Assembly: GCF_001654925.1 (NCBI RefSeq)
Contig: NZ_LXER01000022.1
Coordinates: 1-64,000 of the forward strand
Source of the DNA: Buttiauxella brennerae ATCC 51605
GTDB lineage: Bacteria; Pseudomonadota; Gammaproteobacteria; Enterobacterales; Enterobacteriaceae
Direction: 5' to 3'
DNA length: 64,000 bases
Shown: in pieces, positions 8,287 to 17,655 of the stretch
Position numbering within the stretch: the stretch's first letter is position 1
How the letters are laid out: each line of letters opens with the position of its first letter
Translations under genes and position numbers: made by a program
Notes under the pieces: model-generated
The model's input: the letters and a program-made list of their open reading frames with translations, nothing else
What the model was told of the DNA's origin: nothing
The model's database searches: none

Positions 8287-8982
8287 ATGTCACGTGAAAA
8301 CGGCCCTGATAAATCCGAAAAAGATGCTGATAATGGCCAGATACGCCGCCGTCCTGGCCGCCCAGCGGGCGCCAGCAAGAATGCCGATAAACGTGAACAT
8401 CTGATTGATATTGCACTAAAGCTGTTTTCAAATCAGGGAATTGCACAAACTCCCCTGAGCGCCATTGCCGCTGCTGCGGGTGTCACGCCCGCCATGCTGC
8501 ATTACTATTTCAAGACCCGTGAACAGCTGCTGGATGTATTAATTGATGAGCGTTATATGCCAGCGCGGGCATCAATGGGTGGCGCGTTTGAGCAACACCC
8601 CAATGACCCGGTAAGTGCGCTGACCGCGTTGACGCAGAAGTTTATTGATGTCTCTTTGCTACATCCGTGGTTCGCACCGCTTTGGATAAGAGAAGTGTTG
8701 AGTGAAACTGGTCTGCTCAAGCAACGCATTGATGCCCGTTTTGGTTCGAAGGAAAAGCAATCGGCGGTGAACTGGATTCGCAAATGGCAGGATGAAGGCC
8801 GCTTAAACCCCGATCTCGAACCGGAGTTTCTGTTCATTTCTCTGTTCGGTTTAACGCTTATGCCCGTTGCCCGCCTGCAACAGGATATTCGTAGAGGCGA
8901 TACCAGCCTGAGTACCGACCGGCTTTCGCGCCATATTGCTGCACTGCTGAAATCTGGGGTGGGTAATCGGCCCATTGATTAA
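8287..8982 (+). CDS. TetR/AcrR family repressor of the adjacent exporter
   Basis: 231 residues. After an unusually long, charged and Arg/Pro-rich N-terminal tail of about 30 residues (RRRPGRPAGASKNADKREH) comes the TetR helix-turn-helix, residues about 38-80: ALKLFSNQGIAQTPLSAIAA, then GVTPAMLHYYFKTREQLL. The C-terminal domain (about 100-225) resembles the TetR_C group with FIDVSLLHPWFAPLWIREVL. Start ATG 8287 lies inside the divergent promoter region, with GGAG about eleven bases upstream. By position it most likely represses the DHA2 exporter and itself; the inducer is unknown. Confidence 0.88.
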   Translation: MSRENGPDKSEKDADNGQIRRRPGRPAGASKNADKREHLIDIALKLFSNQGIAQTPLSAIAAAAGVTPAMLHYYFKTREQLLDVLIDERYMPARASMGGAFEQHPNDPVSALTALTQKFIDVSLLHPWFAPLWIREVLSETGLLKQRIDARFGSKEKQSAVNWIRKWQDEGRLNPDLEPEFLFISLFGLTLMPVARLQQDIRRGDTSLSTDRLSRHIAALLKSGVGNRPID

Positions 8983-9130
8983 TAATCAAATACTTTCACC
9001 ATGAATCATCACTCACATCAATGATTAGGCTTTTTCTTAGTTTACCCGCATTAAAAATGATGGATTATGCTCGCGCCAGATGATGGCGTTTCGCTTCGGC
9101 GGCTTCTTCTCAATTTTGGGTTAAACAGCA

Positions 9131-9334
9131 ATGAAAAAAGTAATGTTGATGATGGTGATGGTAATGGCTGGAGCACTGGCTGGTTGTAGCTCTCCTGCTC
9201 AGCGCATGGCTGAATGCCAGGCACAGGGGATCAGTAAAGATACCTGTTACCTTTCCGAGCAGAACCGACAAAACTCCGTCAATAACGCAGCGATGAAACA
9301 GGCAATGGAAAATGCCCATGACGCAGTAAAATAA
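9131..9334 (+). CDS. Small lipoprotein, 67 residues, unknown role
   Basis: The N-terminus MKKVMLMMVMVMAGALAGCS is a lipoprotein signal with lipobox LAGC; Cys19 would be lipidated. The mature 49 residues are polar, with two further cysteines (in MAECQAQ and DTCYLS) that could form a disulfide, and a C-terminal amphipathic stretch NNAAMKQAMENAHDAVK. Serine at +2 predicts the outer membrane. I do not recognise a named homologue. The gene is followed 21 bases later by a good intrinsic terminator, supporting a real monocistronic unit. Confidence 0.8.
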   Translation: MKKVMLMMVMVMAGALAGCSSPAQRMAECQAQGISKDTCYLSEQNRQNSVNNAAMKQAMENAHDAVK

Positions 9335-9355
9335 ATTCAATAATTCATCGCCAAT

Positions 9356-9382
9356 ACAGGCTCGAAAGAGCCTGTTCTTCAT
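9356..9382 (+). terminator. Intrinsic terminator of the small lipoprotein gene
   Basis: ACAGGCTC (9356-9363), tetraloop GAAA, GAGCCTGT (9368-9375), then TCTTCAT. An eight-base-pair stem with a stable GNRA-type loop and a pyrimidine tail. Confidence 0.75.
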
Positions 9383-9679
9383 CTCGTCCCGCCCGATACT
9401 TCCCTGCATAATCCTTTGAATTTTGGTGACTTTATCACCATGATCATTTGTGAATTGTAAAGTTTAAAAAATGATCATCATCACGCTTTGCTGACGCTTG
9501 TATTCAGCCTGAAAGGGAGAGTACATTAGCGCCGGCGAATCACTCAATCGCCCTCCTGATGCAAAATGAAACAGCCGTAACGAGTGAAGTTAATCCCAAA
9601 ATGCCCGGGCTGCGGTTTCATCTTTCTATACTGAATTTTTTAGCTAAATTGCACGCAGAGACGTGCGGAGCGCAATAAC
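9383..9679. other. Gap between the lipoprotein terminator and ypdK
   Basis: About 300 bases without a protein gene. It contains a short hairpin (GGTGA...TCACC near 9426-9440) and a longer-range inverted repeat (ATGAAACAGCC at 9566-9576 against GGCTGCGGTTTCAT at 9608-9621, three-base bulge), which could be part of a structured RNA or the ypdK leader. The promoter of ypdK must lie here. Confidence 0.4.
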
Positions 9680-9754
9680 GTGAAATATTTTATGATGGGC
9701 TTGTCGTTCATTTTGTTAGTTTGGGTCGGTACATTTGTCATGATGGTTGAATAA
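9680..9754 (+). CDS. ypdK: YpdK small membrane protein, 24 residues
   Basis: Reads MKYFMMGLSFILLVWVGTFV followed by MMVE, starting at GTG 9680 with GGAG ten bases upstream. It is nearly the same as the 23-residue E. coli YpdK as I remember it (MKYFFMGISFMVIVWAGTFA...). One hydrophobic segment fills the whole peptide, so it is a single-span inner membrane miniprotein; no role is known. Its place in the ypdAB/alaC neighbourhood agrees with E. coli. Automated callers commonly miss it because of its length and GTG start. Confidence 0.82.
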   Translation: MKYFMMGLSFILLVWVGTFVMMVE

Positions 9755-9846
9755 CTCAACCTGTAGCACACAGATCCCCAGCCTGGCCTGCTTTTTCCTT
9801 CCACGAAATCAGGGCAGGCAACTTCCCCACCCTTTGTATTTCGCTA

Positions 9847-10353
9847 TCAGATCAAATTCTGCGGAAAATTAGCCGGTAATTCGCTGGCAGGGCAATCGAT
9901 CACATGCTCATCGTCAGCGGCACAGTCACGTACAAATGTAATAGTGGCAAATTCGTCGATCACTTCGGTCGGATAGGTCGGGCCTGCTTCGCGGTAAGAT
10001 TCCATCAGCGGAATATGGTCATTCTGGAAACACACCGTTTTTTCAGGGTTATTGATGACCCAACGTGGGAAGAAAATGGTGCCGTGGAACAGTTTATCGC
10101 CCAGATTCACAATCAGGCTGACATCGGTACCGGTCGGCTCAGTCCAGGAAATCTTGTAAATATTCTCTCCCACACGAACGATGTATGCCTGCTGCCCCTT
10201 CACCCAACGGTTGCCGACCAGGCCACTGTGGATTCGGTAATCTAACGTCTGGCCATTTTTGACATAAATCTCGTAGTTCCAGCCATTATCGTAGGTATAA
10301 ACCAAGTGTTTACCGATAAAACCGCTCAAATCATGCTTATCAAATGTGCTCAT
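9847..10353 (-). CDS. pad: Phenolic acid decarboxylase
   Basis: 168 residues, the usual length for this beta-barrel enzyme, which decarboxylates ferulic, p-coumaric and caffeic acids to 4-vinyl phenols in the cytoplasm without a cofactor. Family blocks are clear: LVYTYDNGWNYEIYVKNG, DYRIHSGLVGNRWVK, then VNLGDKLFHGTIFFPRW and the TYPTEVIDEFA segment. The start ATG 10353 has a strong AAGGAG. A LysR regulator is divergently transcribed 97 bases away, the normal arrangement for inducible pad genes of enterobacteria. It points to contact with plant material. Confidence 0.93.
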   Translation of the reverse strand: MSTFDKHDLSGFIGKHLVYTYDNGWNYEIYVKNGQTLDYRIHSGLVGNRWVKGQQAYIVRVGENIYKISWTEPTGTDVSLIVNLGDKLFHGTIFFPRWVINNPEKTVCFQNDHIPLMESYREAGPTYPTEVIDEFATITFVRDCAADDEHVIDCPASELPANFPQNLI

Positions 10354-10450
10354 AAAATGCTCCTTTATCTGTTGCCTGCATCATACGACTTCAAAAAACA
10401 GATGAATAACGCTAATTTAAGATGAAATTCATTCATTAATTAGATAAGTC

Positions 10451-11308
10451 ATGCATAAAAGCACGCTTGAGCAATGGGCCATTCTGGAAAAGGTGGTTGA
10501 GGTGGGTAGCTTTGCCAAAGCAGCGGAAATGCTGCACCGAAGCCAGTCATCGGTCAGCTACAATTTATCGCTTTTACAGGAACGTTTAGGGGTGACATTG
10601 TTGGCACCACTTGGCCGTCGCGCGGTATTGACTCCGGCAGGTGAGCAGTTACTTAGCCGGGTGAGCCCCTTACTGAAAGCCTTTTCGTATATCGAAATGC
10701 GGGCTGCCAATTTGCAGGATGGCGAGCGAGTGCGCCTTAATCTGGTGGTAGACGGTATTTACCCTCGCGGGCGTTTGTTTGCGATTTTGCGCAAATTCCA
10801 GCAACGCTACCCGCGAGTGCAGGTGCAACTGACGGAAGTGCTGGAAAGTACCACGCAGAGTAGCGAGGCTTTTGCCGAAGCGGATATATTGATTGTCACC
10901 CGCCGACACGATGTGACCGGGCGCGGTGAATGGTTAATGAATATTGATTTCATTGCCGTGGCGCACAGTGAGCACCCACTTCTTTGCACTGACGAGCCGC
11001 TGACGGAGGATTTGTTGGGCCTGTATCCGCTTATCCGAATTGCGGATAGTGGAGCACTTTCTCAACCGGCAGGCGATGCCTGGACGTTTTCCACCGTGGA
11101 TGCAGCTATCGAAGCCATTATGTCGCAGGTGGGTTATGGCTGGTTGCCGGAAGAACATATCCGCGCCCAGCTCAACCATGGCGAACTTAAAACCTTGCCG
11201 CTGAGCCATGGTATCCGCCGTGCAACACCACTGCATTTAATCGTTAAGCAGCAACTAACACCGCCAGATGAGCCAGTGAGTTTTTTCCTGTCGCTTCTCA
11301 AAGAATAA
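10451..11308 (+). CDS. LysR-type regulator, divergent from the phenolic acid decarboxylase gene
   Basis: 285 residues. N-terminal winged helix-turn-helix at residues about 5-63 (VVEVGSFAKAAEMLHRSQSS, then VSYNLSLLQERLGV), and a LysR substrate-binding domain from about residue 90. By position it most likely activates the decarboxylase gene in response to phenolic acids, as the PadR/PadC-linked LysR proteins of Klebsiella and Enterobacter do; ligand is inferred. The 97-base gap is very AT-rich and contains AATT-rich half-sites but I could not single out one LysR box. Confidence 0.88.
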   Translation: MHKSTLEQWAILEKVVEVGSFAKAAEMLHRSQSSVSYNLSLLQERLGVTLLAPLGRRAVLTPAGEQLLSRVSPLLKAFSYIEMRAANLQDGERVRLNLVVDGIYPRGRLFAILRKFQQRYPRVQVQLTEVLESTTQSSEAFAEADILIVTRRHDVTGRGEWLMNIDFIAVAHSEHPLLCTDEPLTEDLLGLYPLIRIADSGALSQPAGDAWTFSTVDAAIEAIMSQVGYGWLPEEHIRAQLNHGELKTLPLSHGIRRATPLHLIVKQQLTPPDEPVSFFLSLLKE

Positions 11309-11339
11309 GATTTGCGGGAAGGCCTGACGGATGAAATAA

Positions 11340-11365
11340 GAAACGGGAGCCAGAAGGCTCCCGAT
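11340..11365 (-). terminator. Intrinsic terminator of alaC
   Basis: GGGAGCC (11345-11351), four-base loop, GGCTCCC (11356-11362). On the minus strand the stem is followed by GTTTCTTATTT, so it ends the alaC transcript; it may also serve the LysR gene from the other side. Confidence 0.7.
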
Positions 11366-11373
11366 ATTAGGTT

Positions 11374-12612
11374 CTATTCGCTGATTTCAGCGGAAGATTT
11401 CGGGCTTGCAGGAAGTAAGCCATCGGCGCGGAACATGGCTTTAATACCCCGCACCGCCTGACGGATGCGGTCACGGTTTTCGATTAATGCAAAACGCACA
11501 TGCGTATCGCCGTAGTCACCAAAACCAACGCCTGGCGAGACACACACTTTCGCATCCTGAAGTAGCTTTTTAGCAAACTCCAAAGACCCCATTGCCGCAT
11601 ATTGTTCAGGAATTTTCGCCCACACATACATCGACGCTTTCGGGCACTCCACCATCCAGCCTGCCTCGTGCAAGCCTTTTACTAACACATCGCGGCGGCG
11701 TTTGTACTGCTCGGCGATGTCACGCACGCATTGTTGATCCCCTTCGAGCGCCGCAATAGCCGCGACCTGCAGTGGGGTAAAGGTGCCGTAGTCGTGGTAA
11801 CTTTTGATGCGGGCCAGCGCGTTAACCATCTCTTTGTTGCCGACCATAAAACCGATACGCCAGCCGGCCATGTTGTAGCTTTTCGACAGCGTAAAGAATT
11901 CAACAGCGACATCACGTGCGCCTGGGACTTCCATAATTGACGGGGCTTTCCAGCCGTCATAAACGATATCGGCATAAGCCAGGTCATGCACCACCAGCAC
12001 ATCGTAGCGCTTCGCCAGGGCGACCACTTTCTCGAAAAACTCCAGCTCAACGCACTGCGCCGTTGGGTTTGACGGGAAGCCCAGCACCATCATTTTTGGT
12101 TTCGGGTAACTTTCGCGAATCGCACGTTCAAGCTCAGCGAAGAAATCCACGCCCTCCACCAGCGGCACCGAGCGCACTTGCGCTCCGGCGATCACCGCAC
12201 CGTAAATATGAATGGGGTAACTTGGGTTCGGCACCAGTACCGTGTCGCCATGGTCAAGCGTTGCCAGCATCAGGTGCGCCAGCCCCTCTTTTGAACCGAT
12301 GGTGACAATCGCTTCGCTTTCCGGATCGATTTCAACGTCGTAGCGATCTTTGTACCAACGCGAAATCGCGCGCCGTAAGCGCGGGATCCCTCGGGAAGTC
12401 GAGTAACCGTGGGTGTCTTCACGCTGCGCAACGGTGCAGAGTTTCTCAACGATGTGCGGCGGAGTTGGGCCGTCAGGGTTGCCCATACTGAAATCGATAA
12501 TATCTTCGCCACGACGACGCGCCGCCATCTTCAGCTCAGCGGTAATGTTGAAAACATACGGAGGGAGACGATCGATACGCGAAAAACGACGTTTTGGACT
12601 GGAGTCAGCCAT
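11374..12612 (-). CDS. alaC: Glutamate-pyruvate aminotransferase AlaC
   Basis: 412 residues, same length as E. coli AlaC (YfdZ). A fold-type I PLP aminotransferase: FSMGNPDGPTPP near residue 41, GSKEGLAHL near 106, FPSNPT near 179, the PLP Lys in TLSKSYNMAGWR (Lys244), and the phosphate-binding Arg region. It makes alanine from pyruvate and glutamate and is the main alanine synthase of E. coli together with AlaA and AvtA. The start ATG has AGAGGA nine bases upstream. The 5' untranslated region carries a hairpin (12635-12653). Divergent from the DUF1479 gene. Confidence 0.95.
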   Translation of the reverse strand: MADSSPKRRFSRIDRLPPYVFNITAELKMAARRRGEDIIDFSMGNPDGPTPPHIVEKLCTVAQREDTHGYSTSRGIPRLRRAISRWYKDRYDVEIDPESEAIVTIGSKEGLAHLMLATLDHGDTVLVPNPSYPIHIYGAVIAGAQVRSVPLVEGVDFFAELERAIRESYPKPKMMVLGFPSNPTAQCVELEFFEKVVALAKRYDVLVVHDLAYADIVYDGWKAPSIMEVPGARDVAVEFFTLSKSYNMAGWRIGFMVGNKEMVNALARIKSYHDYGTFTPLQVAAIAALEGDQQCVRDIAEQYKRRRDVLVKGLHEAGWMVECPKASMYVWAKIPEQYAAMGSLEFAKKLLQDAKVCVSPGVGFGDYGDTHVRFALIENRDRIRQAVRGIKAMFRADGLLPASPKSSAEISE

Positions 12613-12634
12613 AAATTCCTCTGAATAACGTTAG

Positions 12635-12653
12635 CGCCCGGACCGTCCGAGCG
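12635..12653 (-). promoter_or_regulatory. Hairpin in the alaC leader
   Basis: On the minus strand the RNA CGCUCGG-ACGGU-CCGGGCG folds into a seven-base-pair stem (one G-U pair), about 20 bases upstream of the alaC start. It is close enough to influence initiation or protect the 5' end. No T run follows, so it is not an attenuator by itself. Confidence 0.35.
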
Positions 12654-12854
12654 ACGCTGCCACATGATGTGGCTTGCTTAGAAAATAGCCTGAATAAAAA
12701 TCATCTGTCGAGAGGCAAAACGAAATATTTTTGTGACGACACAAAAGAGGATGCTTCATTTGAAGCTAATCCCTATTTTATTTGAATGCCATGATCTATA
12801 TTAACTATGTCGCAACAAAACAATAACCTCTTCCTGAATACGTGGAGCCCTACC

Positions 12855-14096
12855 ATGACCCTACACATTGATGACTTACCGCGCGCAATCCGTGAAATAA
12901 AACAAAAACTTCGCCACGAGTTGCCGGACTACAAAGCGGTATTTGAACAACTCGAAGGCGATATGAAGCGCCAGATTGATGCCATTCGCTCAGAGATGGA
13001 TCGTGGCGAAAACCCGGTACCACAAATTAATGCCGACGATATTGTGAATAATCGGGTAAGCGAGCAGCAAAAAGCGCTGATTCGTCAGCGCGGTTGCTGC
13101 ACCGTAAAAGAGGTGTTCCCTGAGTCACAGGCCCGTGCCTGGAATGAAGAAGTCGGGAATTATCTTGAGCGGAATAACTTTGTTGAGAAGCTCAAAAATG
13201 CGGCAGAAGACAACTACTTCGGCAATCTTGCCGCCAGTAAGCCGCAAATTTATGGCATTTACTGGTCCAAACCGCAAGTCGAAGCACGCCAGCATGCCCG
13301 CATGAAAGCGGTACAGGTTTTCCTGAATAATTTATGGGAAACCGAAAGCAACGGTAAGCAGCACTTCGACCCGGATCGCGTTGTGAGTTATGCCGACCGT
13401 ACCCGTCGCCGCCCGCCACGCTCTAACTCTTTGGGGCTTTCACCGCATGTTGATGGTGGCTCAGTGGAACGCTGGCTGGATGAGAACTTCCGCCATGTTT
13501 ATCGCCATGTGTTCTCCGGCGAGTGGCAAAATTACAACCCGTTTGCTGCGGAAGGCCGCACAGAAGTGCGTGAGTTCCCGTCCCCGGCGGTGTGTTCCAT
13601 GTTCCGTACATTCCAGGGCTGGACAGCACTTAGCCCGCAGCGCAAACACGGCGGCACGCTGACTCTGCTGCCGGTCGCAAACGCGATGGCTTATATTTTA
13701 CTGCGTGCGCTACAAGACGATGTACCGGAAGAATCACTGTGTGAAGCGAAGCCTGGTCGTGCGCTTTCCATTAACGAACAGTGGCATCCCCTTTTATTAA
13801 CTGGGATATCCTCAATTCCCGATATGGAAGCCGGTGATACGGTTTTCTGGCACTGCGATGTGATTCATGCCGTGGAAAATGAGCACCTTGGCGAATTTGA
13901 CAGTAATGTGATGTATATCGCCGCTGCACCCTGGTGCGAGAAAAATGCCGCCTATCTTGAGCGCCAGTGGCCTGCATTTGTGGAAGGTAAGTCGCCGCCA
14001 GATTTTGCCGCGGATGACTTCGAAGTCGATTTCTCGGGGCGAGCCACGCCTGCTGATTTGACTGACGCCGGGCGCGAGCAGTTGGGCGGGAAGTAG
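12855..14096 (+). CDS. DUF1479 family protein (YbiU-like), putative Fe(II)/2-oxoglutarate oxygenase
   Basis: 413 residues from ATG 12855, which has GGAG seven bases upstream; the upstream ATG at 12807 has no ribosome site. Resembles E. coli YbiU along its length ([61 protein letters not shown]). The spacing of an H-x-D (HVD, residues near 198) and a distal His in HCDVIH, plus arginines, looks like the metal triad of non-heme iron oxygenases, consistent with the double-stranded beta-helix fold assigned to this family. Substrate unknown. It stands alone between alaC (divergent) and ypdA, with a palindromic repeat downstream. E. coli has no gene of this type at this site. Confidence 0.85.
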   Translation: MTLHIDDLPRAIREIKQKLRHELPDYKAVFEQLEGDMKRQIDAIRSEMDRGENPVPQINADDIVNNRVSEQQKALIRQRGCCTVKEVFPESQARAWNEEVGNYLERNNFVEKLKNAAEDNYFGNLAASKPQIYGIYWSKPQVEARQHARMKAVQVFLNNLWETESNGKQHFDPDRVVSYADRTRRRPPRSNSLGLSPHVDGGSVERWLDENFRHVYRHVFSGEWQNYNPFAAEGRTEVREFPSPAVCSMFRTFQGWTALSPQRKHGGTLTLLPVANAMAYILLRALQDDVPEESLCEAKPGRALSINEQWHPLLLTGISSIPDMEAGDTVFWHCDVIHAVENEHLGEFDSNVMYIAAAPWCEKNAAYLERQWPAFVEGKSPPDFAADDFEVDFSGRATPADLTDAGREQLGGK

Positions 14097-14111
14097 GCGC
14101 CCTCCCCTCAC

Positions 14112-14132
14112 CCTCTCCCTCAGGGAGAGGGA
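14112..14132. repeat. Palindromic intergenic element after the DUF1479 gene
   Basis: CCCTCTCCCT (14112-14121), one base, AGGGAGAGGG (14123-14132), preceded by CCCTCCCCTCA. This C-rich/G-rich palindrome is a common dispersed intergenic sequence in enterobacteria and may also end transcription. Confidence 0.6.
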
Positions 14133-14207
14133 ATTAATCCCCTTTCTGGTAACCACTCTGTAATTTCCTTATCATTGCCTTTCCATTCTTTGTCACGCGA
14201 GTTACAC

Positions 14208-15914
14208 GTGCACGAAATTTTTAACATGCTGCTGGCGGTATTTGACCGGGCGGCGTTGATGCTTATTTGCCTGTTCTTTCTAATTCGCATCCGCCTTTTC
14301 CGCGAGCTTCTGCATAAAAACGCCCACACGCCCAAAGAGTTATTAGCGGTTACCGCGATTTTCTCCATGTTTGCATTGTTCAGCACCTGGTCCGGCGTTC
14401 ACGTTGAAGGCTCGCTGGTCAATGTACGCATTATTGCGGTGATGGCGGGCGGGATTTTATTTGGCCCCTGGGTTGGCATCATCACCGGTATTATTGCCGG
14501 GACACACCGTTATCTTATTGATATTGGTGGAATCACCGCGATTCCCTGTCTGATAACCAGTATCGTTGCGGGGATAACTTCCGGTGCTATCAACCGTAAA
14601 GTCCCGAAAGAGAAACACTGGAGTGTCGGCATTATCGCCGGGATGCTGTGCGAAACCATGACCATGATTCTGGTGGTGCTGTGGGCACCGTCCGTTGGGT
14701 TGGGCATCGATATTGTCTCGAAAATCGGCATCCCCATGATCCTTGGCACAGTCTCGATTGGCTTGATCGTGGTGCTGGTGCAGAGTGTTGAGGGGGAAAA
14801 AGAGGCCAGCGCGGCCCGCCAGGCGAAACTGGCGCTGGATATTGCCAACAAAACGCTGCCGCTTTTCCGCAACGTGAATAGCGAATCGCTGCGCCAGGTT
14901 TGCAATATTATCCGCGATGATATTAATGCTGACGCGGTAGCCATTACCGATGTCGACAAAGTTCTGGCTTACGTGGGCTTTGGTGAAGACAACTATAAAC
15001 AGAATGATGACGGCATCAGCCCAAGAACGCAGCTTGCTATCCGCGAAGGTAAAATCATTATCCGCAATGATGATGAAGCCTATCGGACGCCAGAAATTCA
15101 CTCGCTGATCATTATCCCGCTTTGGGAAAAAGGTGTTGTCACCGGCACGCTGAAAATCTATTACCGCCACGCGCACCAGATTACGTCGACCTTGCAGGAG
15201 ATGGCGGTCGGGCTTTCGCAAATTATCTCTACTCAACTGGAAGTCTCCCGCGCCGAGCAATTGCGTGAGATGGCCAATAAAGCGGAATTGCGCGCGCTAC
15301 AAAGTAAAATTAACCCTCATTTTCTGTTTAATGCGCTGAATGCAATTTCTTCCTCTATCCGCATGAATCCGGATACCGCTCGCCAGCTTATTTATAATTT
15401 GTCGCGCTACCTGCGTTACAACATTGAATTAAAAGACGATGAGCAGATCGATATCAAAAAAGAGCTGTATCAAATTAAAGATTACATCGCCATTGAGCAG
15501 GCACGTTTTGGCGACAAGCTAACGGTGATTTATAACATTGATGAAGAGGTGACTTGCCTGATCCCAAGCCTGCTGATTCAACCGCTGGTTGAAAACGCGA
15601 TTGTTCATGGCGTCCAGCAGTGTAAAGGCAAAGGCGTGGTGACCATCAGTGTTGAAGAGAGCGGTAACCGTGTGCGTATTGCCGTGCGTGACACCGGGCA
15701 CGGTATCGATCCGCAAGTGATTGAGCGCGTGGAAGCCAACGAAATGCCAGGCAATAAAATTGGCCTGTTAAATGTGCATCACCGGGTAAAATTACTCTAT
15801 GGAGAGGGGTTGGTTATCCGCCGTCTTGAGCCGGGAACGGAAATTGCGTTTTACGTTCCTCACGCCGCGACCGCCGTTCCGCCACTATTGTCGCAGCAAG
15901 GAGGAAGTGCATGA
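14208..15914 (+). CDS. ypdA: Sensor histidine kinase YpdA (pyruvate-sensing, LytS family)
   Basis: 568 residues if begun at GTG 14208, which gives [20 protein letters not shown] exactly like E. coli YpdA; the frame is open further upstream to 14175 without a better start. Domains: 5TM-5TMR LytS membrane domain (about 1-200, with [20 protein letters not shown]), GAF domain (about 220-350), His kinase ([20 protein letters not shown], His371 is the phospho-site), HATPase_c with [10 protein letters not shown] and DTGHGID. In E. coli YpdA with YpdB answers high extracellular pyruvate and switches on yhjX. Its stop overlaps the ypdB start by ATGA. The target transporter is not in this window. Confidence 0.95.
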   Translation: MHEIFNMLLAVFDRAALMLICLFFLIRIRLFRELLHKNAHTPKELLAVTAIFSMFALFSTWSGVHVEGSLVNVRIIAVMAGGILFGPWVGIITGIIAGTHRYLIDIGGITAIPCLITSIVAGITSGAINRKVPKEKHWSVGIIAGMLCETMTMILVVLWAPSVGLGIDIVSKIGIPMILGTVSIGLIVVLVQSVEGEKEASAARQAKLALDIANKTLPLFRNVNSESLRQVCNIIRDDINADAVAITDVDKVLAYVGFGEDNYKQNDDGISPRTQLAIREGKIIIRNDDEAYRTPEIHSLIIIPLWEKGVVTGTLKIYYRHAHQITSTLQEMAVGLSQIISTQLEVSRAEQLREMANKAELRALQSKINPHFLFNALNAISSSIRMNPDTARQLIYNLSRYLRYNIELKDDEQIDIKKELYQIKDYIAIEQARFGDKLTVIYNIDEEVTCLIPSLLIQPLVENAIVHGVQQCKGKGVVTISVEESGNRVRIAVRDTGHGIDPQVIERVEANEMPGNKIGLLNVHHRVKLLYGEGLVIRRLEPGTEIAFYVPHAATAVPPLLSQQGGSA

Positions 15915-16642
15915 AAGTTATCATCGTAGAAGATGAAGTGCTGGCGCAGCAAGAGTTGAACTGGCTTATCAAAGAACACAGTCAGATGGACGTGGTTGGC
16001 ACCTTTGATGATGGCATGGATGTGCTTAAATACCTGCAACATCATGAAGTTGACGCTATTTTTCTCGACATCAACATTCCGTCATTAGACGGGGTGCTGC
16101 TGGCGCAAAACATCAGTAAGTTTGCCCATAAGCCCTTTATTGTTTTTATCACTGCCTGGAAAGAACACGCGGTGGAAGCGTTTGAACTGGAAGCATTCGA
16201 CTACATTCTGAAGCCTTACCAGGAATCGCGCATTATTGGCATGCTGCAAAAACTTGAAGCCGCATACCAGCAACAAAATGCCCCCGCCTCTGCCAACAGC
16301 TCTGGCCGTGAAACGCTAACCATTAACCTGGTGAAAGATGAGCGAATTATCGTTACTGATATTAACGATATTTATTATGCAGAAGCGCACGAGAAAATGA
16401 CGTTTGTCTATACGCGGCGCGAAGCCTACGTGATGTCGATGAACATCACCGAGTTTTGTCACCGATTGCCCGAAAGCCACTTCTTCCGCTGCCACCGTTC
16501 GTATTGCGTTAACCTGAGCAAAATCCGCGAGATAGAGCCGTGGTTTAACAATACCTATATTTTGCGTTTACGGGATTTGGATTTTCAGGTGCCGGTGAGT
16601 CGCAGCAAGGTGAAAGAATTTCGCGCGTTGATGCGCTTGTAG
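15911..16642 (+). CDS. ypdB: Response regulator YpdB (LytTR family)
   Basis: 243 residues. CheY-like receiver at 1-115 with acidic pair in VEDE and phospho-acceptor Asp53 ([11 protein letters not shown]), conserved Thr in FITAWKEHA and Lys in LKPY. LytTR DNA-binding domain at about 140-240 ([30 protein letters not shown]). Overlaps ypdA by four bases, so the two are translationally coupled. Partner of YpdA in pyruvate control. Confidence 0.96.
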   Translation: MKVIIVEDEVLAQQELNWLIKEHSQMDVVGTFDDGMDVLKYLQHHEVDAIFLDINIPSLDGVLLAQNISKFAHKPFIVFITAWKEHAVEAFELEAFDYILKPYQESRIIGMLQKLEAAYQQQNAPASANSSGRETLTINLVKDERIIVTDINDIYYAEAHEKMTFVYTRREAYVMSMNITEFCHRLPESHFFRCHRSYCVNLSKIREIEPWFNNTYILRLRDLDFQVPVSRSKVKEFRALMRL

Positions 16643-16650
16643 ACCGTAAT

Positions 16651-16680
16651 GTCGGATGTCGCCTGCGCTAATCCGACTTA
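16651..16680. repeat. REP-type palindromic element
   Basis: GTCGGAT (16651-16657) and ATCCGAC (16671-16677) flank a CGCCTGCG core, the standard shape of enterobacterial REP sequences. It lies between convergent ypdB and glk, where it can stabilise transcript ends. Confidence 0.75.
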
Positions 16681-16689
16681 CTAAAGCCG

Positions 16690-17655
16690 TTAGAGAATTT
16701 GCCCCAACGTTTGACGCAAATGAGCGCCAGCGCCGAGTAGCCCCGGTTGATCGTGAACAATCAGGTACACCGGGATGTTGTGCACATATTCTTTAAAACG
16801 CCCTTTATCCTCAAAGCCGCCACGGAAACCGGACGCCTTAAAGAACTCGAGGAAACGTGGCACGATGCCGCCCGCGATATACACACCGCCGAAGGTTCCC
16901 AGCGTCAGTGCCAGGTTGCCACCAAAGCGCCCCATGATGACGCAGAACAGCGACAGCGCACGACGGCAGTCGGTGCAACTATCTTCCAGCGCACGCTCGG
17001 TAATATCCTTTGGTTTGTAGTTTTCCGGCTCGCGCCCGTCGGATTTGACGATCGCGCGATACAGGTTCACAAGCCCTGGTCCTGAAAGCACACGCTCGGC
17101 AGAAACATGGCCGATTTCAGTGCGCAGCTCTTCGAGGATAATCCCCTCTTCTTCGCTGTTTGGCGCGAAATCAACGTGGCCGCCTTCACCCGGCAAACTC
17201 ACCCAGCGTTTATCAACGTGAACGAGATGTGCAACGCCAAGCCCAGTGCCTGCACCATAAACCGCGATAGGCTTACCTTCGACCGGTTCATCGCCGCCGA
17301 ACTTAATCAGATGCTCTTTTTTGAGAGCCGGAATAGCCATGGAAACGGCGGTAAAATCGTTAATAATTTCCAGGTGTTCAAAGCCAAGGTTCTTTTTCAT
17401 CTCAGCCGTTGAGAAGGCCCAGGTATGGTTGGTCATCGCCACCCAATCACCGGTAATCGGGCAAGCAATGGCGATACAACCGTCTGTCACACTGACATTG
17501 TGCTCTTTGAGATAATGCACCACGACCGCTTCAAGGCTTGGGAAATCGAGGCCTGAATAGGTTTTTGCCTGGGTGATGTCACCATTTTCAACGTTGCACA
17601 GAGCCAGACGCGCATTGGTGCCGCCGACATCTCCCACCAAAGCATATTTTGTCAT
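16690..17655 (-). CDS. glk: Glucokinase
   Basis: 321 residues, same length as E. coli Glk. ATP-binding [11 protein letters not shown] at the N-terminus, [15 protein letters not shown] and [13 protein letters not shown] for sugar and phosphate binding, [12 protein letters not shown], and [19 protein letters not shown] near the C-terminus. It phosphorylates cytoplasmic free glucose, from disaccharides or non-PTS uptake, to glucose 6-phosphate. Divergent from yfeO as in E. coli. Confidence 0.97.
   Translation of the reverse strand: MTKYALVGDVGGTNARLALCNVENGDITQAKTYSGLDFPSLEAVVVHYLKEHNVSVTDGCIAIACPITGDWVAMTNHTWAFSTAEMKKNLGFEHLEIINDFTAVSMAIPALKKEHLIKFGGDEPVEGKPIAVYGAGTGLGVAHLVHVDKRWVSLPGEGGHVDFAPNSEEEGIILEELRTEIGHVSAERVLSGPGLVNLYRAIVKSDGREPENYKPKDITERALEDSCTDCRRALSLFCVIMGRFGGNLALTLGTFGGVYIAGGIVPRFLEFFKASGFRGGFEDKGRFKEYVHNIPVYLIVHDQPGLLGAGAHLRQTLGQIL

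Noticed and set aside
14457-15260. 267-codon minus-strand frame
   Set aside because: Lies wholly inside ypdA on the other strand; it is a shadow of that well-conserved gene.
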